Positions 42,016 through 49,612 of a stretch of 64,000 bases of DNA are shown one piece after another. The translations under genes were made by a program, and so were the position numbers. The notes under the pieces were generated by a model. That model saw only the letters and a list, made by a program, of their open reading frames with translations. It searched no databases and was not told the origin of the DNA. The DNA comes from Alphaproteobacteria bacterium (GTDB lineage Bacteria > Pseudomonadota > Alphaproteobacteria > Micavibrionales > Micavibrionaceae), in contig JAJFGU010000020.1 of the NCBI GenBank assembly GCA_021775955.1, forward strand, positions 271,886 through 335,885. The letters are read 5' to 3'. How positions within the stretch are numbered: position 1 is the first letter of the stretch; each line of letters starts with the position of its first letter.

Positions 42016-43578
42016 ATGAAAACAAAACTATTGCTTATCCTATCTTTATTCGTAGGCATTACTTTATTCATTTTAACGCCCCAATTAATACCCCAACCAA
42101 ATTCTTATTCAGAATTTGAAAATAAAGTCTGTATTCAAGATCCAACGATAGAATGTATCAATGAAACCATTTTAAAATATGGAATTCATAACATCAAACA
42201 ACCACTTCATAGGATGATGGATATACCAGTACAGTATAACAACCTATTAGATGACCAATTTAACATCATAAAAGAAGACTTTTTCCAGCCTTTTGATCCA
42301 AGCATAGTAGAAGAACATTATGGGATAGGAATAGTGAGAGTAAAGTTCGCTCGTGCTCTTGTGAAAAAAATTATTCAAAACTCTGAATACGGTGCTTCAT
42401 ACCCGTTTTACGATGGCGGTAGCAAAACTCTAACCAATTTTTTAAATACACAAACATTTAAAAATTTTGAGATAACTCCAACCTTTCTTTCAGTTATTGA
42501 CTATTGGACAAATAACGCAAAAAAACTTGAGAATAACGATAAAAACGATCATCTGCTTCAGATTTTAAATATTTGGGTAAGATTGGAAGAAACTGATCAG
42601 GCAAAAACATTGTTGTATGAGATGCGTAATCTTTCTGCTTCACACTCCTTCAGATACATCAGTCTTTTAAAACATCTTAAAAATTGGAATATTGAGTTCT
42701 CAGTCGATCCTCAAATCGTTGTGCCTAGATACAGAGCTGAACTGCTAACTTTGCTTAATAAAAAAGATGAGGCTATCACACTGCTATTAAGTGAAAAACA
42801 GAAAATTATTACCGATTTCGAAGAGAAAAACTATGAAACAAAGCCATTAAATTCATTAAAACGACTCAAAGCCATTGCTCGACTATTAGCCAAAACGGGT
42901 GATCAAGAAGAAGCGTTATCAATTATAAAACAAACTTATGATTTTCAAAAAAATGATATTGTACATAGAAGCTTTATTTCCAATAGTGAGTTTTCAAGCC
43001 TCTATAGAAGTGTTGATGAAAAACAAAGAGCTCTGAATTTAATGGAAGATTATATTAATAGAGATGACTATCGTACATGTCAGTCATTTAATACACCGTG
43101 GCAGCATGGTGAGTGTGCTACGGAATTAGTTTATCTAGGCCTTCCAGAAATTGCATACAAGAAAGCTTTTAAAGCTTGTCGTCAAAGTAGCAATTGTTGG
43201 CCAATTATAGGCATGTACATTGCTGCAAGTGAAACTGGTGCTGAATTACCGGGAATTAAAGAAATGGCAAATAGCGTGTCAGAAGATCAACGTGCCCACT
43301 TATATTTAGAGCTGTCTGTTTTTCATTTCATGAAGAAAAATTCGGAGCAAGGAAATTACCTTCTTGAACAAGCTTTAAGTGAAGTACCCAATGGTAGGCG
43401 AAATATTGGAACCGCTTGCAAAATTGCTTATGTTGCTTTCTCTGTAGATCGCAAAGATTTGCTAACCCCCTTGTTTAAAAGCAGTATTCAATTAATATTT
43501 GATAGGGTGCCTGAAGTCGAAGGAAGAATGCGCAGTTATAAAAATATCGTCGAATGCTTTAAGACTCTGGAACTATAA
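42016..43578 (+). CDS. AT-rich secreted or anchored helical-repeat protein, 520 aa
   Basis: The N-terminus is a signal peptide or membrane anchor (MKTKLLLILSLFVGITLFIL). The rest is helical with TPR-like pairs (YRAELLTLLNKKDEAITLLL, then KAIARLLAKTGDQEEALSII), typical of protein-binding solenoids. No enzyme motif is seen. Codon use is strongly AT-biased, with many AAA, ATT and TTA codons, very different from the nearby nadK or grxD genes, so recent transfer is likely. Repeats of the AATGTCCGC family lie on both sides. Confidence 0.65.
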   Translation: MKTKLLLILSLFVGITLFILTPQLIPQPNSYSEFENKVCIQDPTIECINETILKYGIHNIKQPLHRMMDIPVQYNNLLDDQFNIIKEDFFQPFDPSIVEEHYGIGIVRVKFARALVKKIIQNSEYGASYPFYDGGSKTLTNFLNTQTFKNFEITPTFLSVIDYWTNNAKKLENNDKNDHLLQILNIWVRLEETDQAKTLLYEMRNLSASHSFRYISLLKHLKNWNIEFSVDPQIVVPRYRAELLTLLNKKDEAITLLLSEKQKIITDFEEKNYETKPLNSLKRLKAIARLLAKTGDQEEALSIIKQTYDFQKNDIVHRSFISNSEFSSLYRSVDEKQRALNLMEDYINRDDYRTCQSFNTPWQHGECATELVYLGLPEIAYKKAFKACRQSSNCWPIIGMYIAASETGAELPGIKEMANSVSEDQRAHLYLELSVFHFMKKNSEQGNYLLEQALSEVPNGRRNIGTACKIAYVAFSVDRKDLLTPLFKSSIQLIFDRVPEVEGRMRSYKNIVECFKTLEL

Positions 43579-43639
43579 AAGAGAAACGATGTGTGATTAG
43601 GCAAAATATGAAAAGGAAAGCAGTTTATTAGATAAAACC

Positions 43640-43671
43640 AAATGTCCGCTAATGGCCGGTAGCAGACGTTT
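43640..43671 (+). repeat. AATGTCCGC dispersed repeat, copy 2
   Basis: AAATGTCCGCTAATGGCCGG followed by TAGCAGACGTTT, an imperfect palindrome. It follows the AT-rich TPR-like gene. Confidence 0.5.
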
Positions 43672-43792
43672 CGAAGGTATGATAATTGCCATTGTGGAAA
43701 ATCTAGATTTTGGCAGAGTAAGTTTAAGCTCAACCGTATACCCGTCGCCACTCTTTTGTTATCCCGTTTTTACTATATACCGCAGAGAGAAA

Positions 43793-44377
43793 TTAGCTCA
43801 AGCCGTAGCGCGGTGCCAGGCCCCGAAAAACTGACTCATGGCTCAGCTTTCCTTCATGCTCTTTGTAAATAAGATAATGCGCGACTTGCGGTAAAAAATC
43901 TTTCAGCACTTCTTCAATTTCCCTGGCGCAAATTTCCGGCGGTAAATCTCTATTTACTTTTATAGCCACAATAAGCTCAGGTATGGCCTGCACACCGGTC
44001 GGGGCTAAGCTGAGTTTATGCCCTAGAACATTCAATGTTTCGATGCCTTGCCTATGTCGCGGAAAAACTTGAAGCATGGAGAGAGGCATGTAGTTTTCCA
44101 GTTCAGGCGCTACGTCTTCACCAAGGTGATGACAAAGCTCAATGCAAAAATTCAGCTTGTCTTTATCGTCATCTGTCCCATTTGTATCTCTCATGTGTAA
44201 CAGAAAAGACTGAACGGGTTTTTTAGCCTCCTGCATGGAAAATAATTTATTCAGTTCAGGGGTTTTCCAAAATTTTTTATTGAACCCCGTGATTAATCCC
44301 TGCTCCAACTGCGCTCTTACTTGCCCTACAAACTCTTCCATTGATGGAGGGCTGTCTTGTTTCCAATCTTCGTTCAC
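43793..44377 (-). CDS. Hypothetical protein, 194 aa
   Basis: Not recognised. A soluble helical protein (EEFVGQVRAQLEQGLITGFN, then NKLFSMQEAKKPVQSFLLHM and DKDKLNFCIELCHHLGEDVA). It contains a Cys/His cluster (CIELCHHL) that could bind metal but is not a known motif. GGAGAG precedes the start. It lies alone on the minus strand in the accessory island, between a repeat and the tRNA-like fragment. Confidence 0.55.
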   Translation of the reverse strand: MNEDWKQDSPPSMEEFVGQVRAQLEQGLITGFNKKFWKTPELNKLFSMQEAKKPVQSFLLHMRDTNGTDDDKDKLNFCIELCHHLGEDVAPELENYMPLSMLQVFPRHRQGIETLNVLGHKLSLAPTGVQAIPELIVAIKVNRDLPPEICAREIEEVLKDFLPQVAHYLIYKEHEGKLSHESVFRGLAPRYGLS

Positions 44378-44470
44378 GAGGCTACTCTCCTATTAATTTT
44401 CATAGTGATTTAGAGGTTTATAGCTGGCGTGGAAAATTATGTCAATTTTATTGTGCGAAGAATAAAAAAA

Positions 44471-44515
44471 TGGCACCCTCAGGGAGACTTGAACTTCCAC
44501 CATCTCCAACGCCTC
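44471..44515 (-). other. tRNA-like 3' fragment
   Basis: On the minus strand a T-arm (GGAAG, TTCAAGT, CTCCC, four of five pairs) is followed by TGAGGGTGCCA and a T7 run, as at the 3' end of a tRNA gene with encoded CCA and terminator. No matching 5' acceptor strand (ACCCTCA) or D-arm lies within the next 100 bases, so it is not an intact tRNA. Integrating elements often leave such partial copies. Confidence 0.4.
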
Positions 44516-44653
44516 CTCATCAATGAGACCATATCAGACATTAAATCTTGCAACAGAACCAATAACCCAAGGTAGTAAAAAGCTTGCACGAGCTTACATA
44601 CATGTGATAGGTGTTTATTTTCATAAATAAACCTGCGTAAAAAAGTTAAGAGT

Positions 44654-47485
44654 ATGAGTAACTATCCCAAAGAAGACCTTTATAATGTGCTGGGGATTTC
44701 ACCCTCTGCCACAGATGATGAAATCAAAAAGGCATATTGGAAAAAAGCAAAGGAATGCAACGCCGACACTCCCAGCTCTTTTGAGAACATTAAGAAACAA
44801 TGTTATCAGCTGGCCGGTGAACCCGATGATAAATATAAACAGCGTCTAAAAGCTGAGTTGCACCATATTGGCCTTATCATCAATCGGGCAAGAGAAGTCT
44901 TAAGCGTTCCGTCGGACAGACTTGCTTATGATCACTGGCGGCAAAAACAAAATACGATACAAGCGTCGTCGCAATCTTCCCCTGCATCCTCCAACGAGGC
45001 CGCTAATAATCCAAAAACCTACCCTAATGGCGATGTCTATATCGGTGACTTGGTCAATGACGCACCTCATGGCCAAGGCAAAATGGTCTACGACGATGGT
45101 CCCGTTTATAAGGGTGAGTGGGTTCAAGGAAACCGGCATGGCCAGGGCATAATGACCTATACCGATGGCAAATATGAAGGAAAATGGGCAGATGATGTTT
45201 TTAATGGTCAGGGGAAATATAGCTGGGTCAATAATGAGGTGTATCAGGGCGATTTTCTGAAAGGACAGATGACCGGTAACGGGGTTTATAGCTGGCCTAG
45301 CGGAGATAGATATGAGGGCGACTTTCTCAATGGTCAACAGCACGGGTTTGGAAAAATGTTTTATGCAGACCGCCGTATCTATGAGACTGAGTGGTTAAAT
45401 GATAAGCCTTCCGGACAGGGCACGATGCATTATCCGAATGGACGAGAGGAAACAGGAACCTGGGTGGGAGGGGAGTTTGAGGCGGAGGCGGATCCAGATC
45501 CCAGATATCAGCACACAGCTAAGGTTTTTGTTAGCCTTACAAGCATTATTGCTTTTGTTTTTGTTGTTAATAATTATTACGAATTTCCGAATTTGAGGGG
45601 GCCCTCGTCTTCCGGTCAGGAACAATCGCGCGTGTTAAAGACCGCAGCGAGTACAAAAAATTACAGCGATGGCAGGTATTATGAAGGGGGCCTTATAAAG
45701 GGTAAGCCTCATGGCAAGGGCACTATGACTTGGCCAACTGGTGATAGATATGAGGGTGATTTTGTTTATATTGACCGCAGTGACGAAGATTCTCCGACCT
45801 GGCCAAATCGTGAGAAATATGCAGATCTTATTGATTACCCTGACCGCACTGGTAAAGGCGTTTACACCTGGGCGAATGGCGATAGATATGAAGGTGATTT
45901 CCGCAACGGAGCGCGAGATGGTGAAGGTACATTTTCTAGCCCAGATGGTTCTTTTCAAAAAGGCAGTTGGGAGGAGGGTCGTCTTAATGGAAAAGCTGTA
46001 AGAGTTTGGCCAGACGGTAGAAAATATGAAGGGAATTGGCGTAGCGATTGGCAGAATGGTAGAGGCACTATGACTTGGCCAGACGGTAAAAAATATGAAG
46101 GGAATTGGTTTAGCGGCGAACGCAGCGGTAAAGGCATCATGATCTGGAAGAATGGTCAAACATATGATGGTGACTGGGTTAAGGGTTCGAGAACTGGGAA
46201 AGGGCGCGCTACATATCCCAATGGCAGTACATATGTAGGGAATTGGATTAAAGGAAAATTTAATAAAAAAGGTGTTTTCGTTTGGCCAAATGGTAAAAAA
46301 TATGTTGGCGATTTTTTAAACGATAAGCCTACAGGTAAGGGCGTCTATACCTTACCCAAAAAAGGAAATGGTAAAGTTGAAGAAATAGGCTCTAAAGGAT
46401 CCTCTATAAACAAACTAAATTCTTTTGTAAGGGAGGATGTAAAAAGCATTGTGCAGCGCCTTGAAAATAATTCAATACACAAAGTGGGGCTGTACTCTTT
46501 TAAATTAACGCGCGCAGAACTGAAGGCTTTGGCTGCGGGGCTTCAGCATAATACCAGCTTACTAAAATTACAATTAGGTTCCAATGACATGGGTGATGAA
46601 GGGATAAGGGTTTTGGCTCCAGCTCTTCAGCATAATACTACTTTGAAAGAACTTATTTTAACACATAATGACATAGGAAATGAAGGAGCGCGGGATCTTT
46701 CTAAAATTTTTAGGCGCAGTACCTTGCAAAAGCTGAATATTGGTTACAATGAAATAGGTGATGCTGGAGCGTGGTATTTAGCAGAATCTTTTAAAAATAA
46801 TAGCACCTTGCAAGAAGTAAATGTGCAATACAACAATATAGGCAGTTCCGGAGCACAGGGAATTGCTGAGGCTTTTCAATATGATATATTTTTGCAGAAG
46901 CTAAATTTAAGTCACAACGATCTAGGGAGCTCCGGCGGACAAGAATTGGCCGAAATGGTGAAGCATAATACCGTCTTGCAAGCGCTAGATTTGCAGAGTA
47001 CTCAACTAGGTGATGATGGTGCAAAAGATATTGCCACAGCCCTTGAGTATAACACCTCATTGGAATGGTTAGACTTAGGTTACAATGAAATAGGTGATCA
47101 AGGTATACGGGATTTGGCAAAATCTCTCGAGGATAACTTTATTTTACTGAATCTGAGACTAATTGGAAACGATATGAGCAATGGGGGTTTGCGTGCGCTT
47201 GCCAAATCTCTTCCATATAATACGTCTCTACAGAAATTAGACATTTCAAATAATAAAATAGATGATTCCGGAGCGCCAAGTCTTGCCGACATTTTCAAGC
47301 ATAACGCCACTTTGCTGGAGCTGAAGTTGAGATGGAATGGGATGGGTGATAAAGGCGCGCTGATGATGGCTGAATCCCTCAGGAAGAATACTACTCTGAA
47401 GGAGGTAAACTTAGGTGGTAACAAGCTTGGTAATGAAGGAAAAACGGCAATCAACTGGGCCATGGAGAACAATCCACCGTCGTAG
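44654..47485 (+). CDS. J-like/MORN/TM/MORN/LRR multidomain protein, 943 aa
   Basis: Residues 8-95 resemble a J domain (LYNVLGISPSATDDEIKKAY), but the HPD motif needed to stimulate Hsp70 is replaced by NAD. MORN repeats fill 122-275 (YKGEWVQGNRHGQGIMTY) and 335-565 (YEGNWFSGERSGKGIMIW), split by one membrane helix at about 289-307 (KVFVSLTSIIAFVFVV). Residues 610-935 are ribonuclease-inhibitor-type leucine-rich repeats of about 28 residues (LQKLNIGYNEIGDAGAWYLA). MORNs often contact membranes or proteins, LRRs bind proteins. The function is unknown. The VWA gene follows 38 bases on. Confidence 0.8.
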   Translation: MSNYPKEDLYNVLGISPSATDDEIKKAYWKKAKECNADTPSSFENIKKQCYQLAGEPDDKYKQRLKAELHHIGLIINRAREVLSVPSDRLAYDHWRQKQNTIQASSQSSPASSNEAANNPKTYPNGDVYIGDLVNDAPHGQGKMVYDDGPVYKGEWVQGNRHGQGIMTYTDGKYEGKWADDVFNGQGKYSWVNNEVYQGDFLKGQMTGNGVYSWPSGDRYEGDFLNGQQHGFGKMFYADRRIYETEWLNDKPSGQGTMHYPNGREETGTWVGGEFEAEADPDPRYQHTAKVFVSLTSIIAFVFVVNNYYEFPNLRGPSSSGQEQSRVLKTAASTKNYSDGRYYEGGLIKGKPHGKGTMTWPTGDRYEGDFVYIDRSDEDSPTWPNREKYADLIDYPDRTGKGVYTWANGDRYEGDFRNGARDGEGTFSSPDGSFQKGSWEEGRLNGKAVRVWPDGRKYEGNWRSDWQNGRGTMTWPDGKKYEGNWFSGERSGKGIMIWKNGQTYDGDWVKGSRTGKGRATYPNGSTYVGNWIKGKFNKKGVFVWPNGKKYVGDFLNDKPTGKGVYTLPKKGNGKVEEIGSKGSSINKLNSFVREDVKSIVQRLENNSIHKVGLYSFKLTRAELKALAAGLQHNTSLLKLQLGSNDMGDEGIRVLAPALQHNTTLKELILTHNDIGNEGARDLSKIFRRSTLQKLNIGYNEIGDAGAWYLAESFKNNSTLQEVNVQYNNIGSSGAQGIAEAFQYDIFLQKLNLSHNDLGSSGGQELAEMVKHNTVLQALDLQSTQLGDDGAKDIATALEYNTSLEWLDLGYNEIGDQGIRDLAKSLEDNFILLNLRLIGNDMSNGGLRALAKSLPYNTSLQKLDISNNKIDDSGAPSLADIFKHNATLLELKLRWNGMGDKGALMMAESLRKNTTLKEVNLGGNKLGNEGKTAINWAMENNPPS

Positions 47486-47523
47486 TCTTTAAATTTTAAG
47501 AAAATGAAAGAAAGTAGTGAAAA

Positions 47524-48285
47524 ATGTCATCAGATTTAATTATACCAAAACCGCCCGGCAGCGGACTCGCAGCCAAAGGAAGTTTTCAGGTGGCAACAAC
47601 AGGTGTTCCGCCGAACAGATCGTCCGGCCTGCCTTCAAAATCACAGATGCGAGTAAATAGTAGAGGGATTGAGATTGCTTTTTTATTTGATGCAACCGGC
47701 AGCCGAAGTGCTACCTGGCGCGCTGCTCAAGACATACAAGCAGAAATGATCAGCGAATATGCTTCGGCGGCATCAAATGTAGAGGTAGGGATTATTGTAC
47801 ACCGCGGCGAAAAGGTGGAAACTCTTGGTTGGTTCAAAGATGGCGATAAGGCCAGAAATGCTATGCAGGAGGTATCCTGTCAAGGGGGGCTTACAAGAAT
47901 AGAAACAGGTTTAAGAGCATGTTTAGGAACAAACAATGATAAAAGACCCAAGGCCATTGTTATGGTCGGGGATCATTGTGAAGAGGACAGCGAAGATATT
48001 GCTTCTGTGGCTCGTAGTCTGAAAGGGCTTAATATTCCTGTTCACGCTTTCCATGAGGGCGGGGACAGCGAAGGCGAACGTATATATAAAATGGTAGCAG
48101 ATATAACAAATGGAGCTTTTGCCAAGTTTGGACCGGACATGCCCTTAAAAAATCTAGTCAGGCCTTTATTTATTCACACCATACATGGATCAGAAGCTTT
48201 TCAGAAATTGGCAGCGTCCGGTGATGAAGGCGCACGAGCGCTGATTGCCGGGGGGTTTTTGGCATTGCCACCTCCAACAAGGTAA
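47524..48285 (+). CDS. VWA domain protein
   Basis: A 253-residue protein. After a 45-residue Pro/Ser linker comes a von Willebrand factor A domain with an intact metal site: FLFDATGSRSATWRAAQDIQ (DxTxS, about 60-66), the Thr in QGGLTRIETGLRAC and the Asp in VMVGDHCEEDSEDIASVA. Such domains bind protein ligands through Mg2+. There is no signal peptide, so it acts in the cytosol. In other bacteria VWA proteins often work with AAA+ or chaperone partners; here the only neighbour is the J-like/MORN/LRR gene, likely in the same transcript. Confidence 0.82.
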   Translation: MSSDLIIPKPPGSGLAAKGSFQVATTGVPPNRSSGLPSKSQMRVNSRGIEIAFLFDATGSRSATWRAAQDIQAEMISEYASAASNVEVGIIVHRGEKVETLGWFKDGDKARNAMQEVSCQGGLTRIETGLRACLGTNNDKRPKAIVMVGDHCEEDSEDIASVARSLKGLNIPVHAFHEGGDSEGERIYKMVADITNGAFAKFGPDMPLKNLVRPLFIHTIHGSEAFQKLAASGDEGARALIAGGFLALPPPTR

Positions 48286-48399
48286 ACTTCTATTGGAATT
48301 GAAGCCGCAGAGGAAATAGTTGAGGATCTAGGCATACTTGAAGCTCAAGCAGTAAACCCTGAAGGGCACCCATCACTCTCCATAAGTTACATTATCCGG

Positions 48400-48432
48400 T
48401 AATGTCCGCTTTTGGCCGGAAGTAGAACATTT
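48400..48432 (+). repeat. AATGTCCGC dispersed repeat, copy 3
   Basis: AATGTCCGCTTTTGGCCGGA then AGTAGAACATT, an imperfect palindrome like copy 2. It follows the VWA gene. Confidence 0.5.
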
Positions 48433-48479
48433 ATAAGCCTAAACTACTTCCAATAACTTCCACTTATCACAATCACTAT

Positions 48480-48540
48480 AGATCCCGGCCTTCCGCCTAC
48501 GCTCTGCGAGCTTCGGCGCGACAGGTCGCCGGGATGACGA
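48480..48540. repeat. GTCATCCC palindromic repeat, copy 4
   Basis: GATCCCGGC and GCCGGGATGAC flank about 40 bases with inner pairs (GCGAGC/GCGCGAC region). It belongs to the same family as 20354-20381. Confidence 0.55.
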
Positions 48541-48663
48541 CAAAGGAGTGATCTCTTCGCGTCCTTTGCGTCCTTTGCGTTTAAAAAATTACAATGGTTC
48601 ACATAGGCGTAGCAGATTCCCGCTTACGCGGGAAAGACAGAAAGGGGCGGCTCACAATAACAC

Positions 48664-48692
48664 TTGACATTATAGGAAAATAACCCTATACT
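48664..48692 (+). promoter_or_regulatory. Consensus promoter set for a leaderless transcript
   Basis: Perfect TTGACA, an exact 17-base spacer and TATACT. The last base of the -10 is followed by six bases and then ATG at 48699, so the mRNA should start at or within a base of the start codon. No ribosome binding site precedes the ATG. Confidence 0.7.
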
Positions 48693-48698
48693 CTCCCC

Positions 48699-49136
48699 AT
48701 GGAAAATGAAAACACGGGGATTCTGCCCGCCCCCACAAACCAAGAGGCAGAAAAACCAGACGAAAAAGAGAAAGCAAAAAACAGAGCGGAAATTGCCGCC
48801 CTGTCCGCTGATCTTGAACGCATCCTCGAAAACCCCTCGCAGGATCACGACAGGCTGGATCGGCAAAGCGATCTGCTCGACTGTCTGCTTTACACGATAA
48901 TGCGCCACAATCTTAGGCAGGACAAAGAAAACGGCACGTTCAGCGAAGATGCCCTCAACATGGCGCTACGCATTCAAAAGCAATCCATGGACACGATGAA
49001 GGCCTCGGCCACCGTCAACTACATGCACTGCATCGCTTCGGCCACAACGGGTGTTTATCCGGCGCGAGTTTATAACGATCCGAACCGCGCCCTACCCCCT
49101 CCCCATGAAAATGACGAACGAAAAGAAGACTATTAA
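48699..49136 (+). CDS. Hypothetical protein, 145 aa, probably leaderless
   Basis: Not recognised. After a charged, Pro/Lys/Glu-rich leader of about 30 residues comes a helical domain (NRAEIAALSADLERILENPS, then DRQSDLLDCLLYTIMRHNLR and LRIQKQSMDTMKASATVNYM) and a Pro-rich tail. It is 2 bases ahead of the next gene. I recall such gene pairs in other alphaproteobacteria near mobile elements, but this is unverified. No ribosome site lies before the start; see the promoter entry. Confidence 0.6.
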   Translation: MENENTGILPAPTNQEAEKPDEKEKAKNRAEIAALSADLERILENPSQDHDRLDRQSDLLDCLLYTIMRHNLRQDKENGTFSEDALNMALRIQKQSMDTMKASATVNYMHCIASATTGVYPARVYNDPNRALPPPHENDERKEDY

Positions 49137-49138
49137 AA

Positions 49139-49612
49139 ATGCCTAAGATAACAAGAGGCTGGCCACCCGAGCGACGGGCGAAACAAGCCGAAAATATGCG
49201 CAAAACGCGGCCATGGCAAAAAACCACCGGCCCAAAGACCGAAGCAGGAAAGGCTGTAACATCTCAAAACGCTTACAAGCACGGCTTTCGTTCTCATGAG
49301 ATGCAGGAATTACGATGCCTGTTAAGACGGCAGCGGGATTTTGTGAAGGCGGTATTAGACTCTTGTGACCTTACTATCCCTGTAGACGTTGCAGGACATG
49401 ATCAGCCCAAAACCAACCAGCACAGCCAGCATCGCCGTCCCACCATAGGACACCAGCGGCAATGGCGCGCCGACAACCGGGATCAATCCCATCACCATGG
49501 CGATATTGATAAACACATAGAGCGAAAAATTCACGCTCAGCCCCAGCGCCAGATAACGCCCGTAATGATGGCGACTGCGCGTGGAAATCCACAAACCGTA
49601 AAGGAAAATTAA
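49139..49612 (+). CDS. Small basic protein, 3' end read into rodA antisense
   Basis: The first 75 residues (RGWPPERRAKQAENMRKTRP, then TTGPKTEAGKAVTSQNAYKH and RCLLRRQRDFVKAVLDS) look like a real basic, possibly DNA-binding protein. From about residue 73 the frame runs antisense to the 3' end of rodA, and the sequence becomes His/Gln/Arg-rich in a way typical of antisense translation. The natural stop seems to have been lost, so the gene is probably truncated at 49350. It is paired with the preceding gene and may be a remnant of an element that inserted next to rodA. Confidence 0.45.
   Translation: MPKITRGWPPERRAKQAENMRKTRPWQKTTGPKTEAGKAVTSQNAYKHGFRSHEMQELRCLLRRQRDFVKAVLDSCDLTIPVDVAGHDQPKTNQHSQHRRPTIGHQRQWRADNRDQSHHHGDIDKHIERKIHAQPQRQITPVMMATARGNPQTVKEN

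Larger units (their letters stand above)
48286..48663. other. Repeat-rich gap downstream of the VWA gene
   Basis: About 410 bases without a gene. It holds the AATGTCCGC copy at 48400-48432, the GTCATCCC palindrome at 48480-48540, a tandem GCGTCCTTT motif (three copies near 48559-48582) and a short hairpin TTCCCGC-TTAC-GCGGGAA at 48618-48634, then the promoter of the next gene. Confidence 0.6.

Noticed and set aside
44401..44526. Short frame reading MAPSGRLELPPSP near 44470
   Set aside because: This peptide pattern comes from translating the antisense of a tRNA T-arm; treated as a tRNA-like fragment, not a gene.
47524..48285. VWA gene as part of a tellurite-resistance or MoxR operon
   Set aside because: No TerB, TerD, TerY or MoxR-type gene lies nearby.
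48559..48582. Possible start of a CRISPR or tandem repeat array (GCGTCCTTT)
   Set aside because: Only three 9-base units with no spacers; a short tandem repeat.
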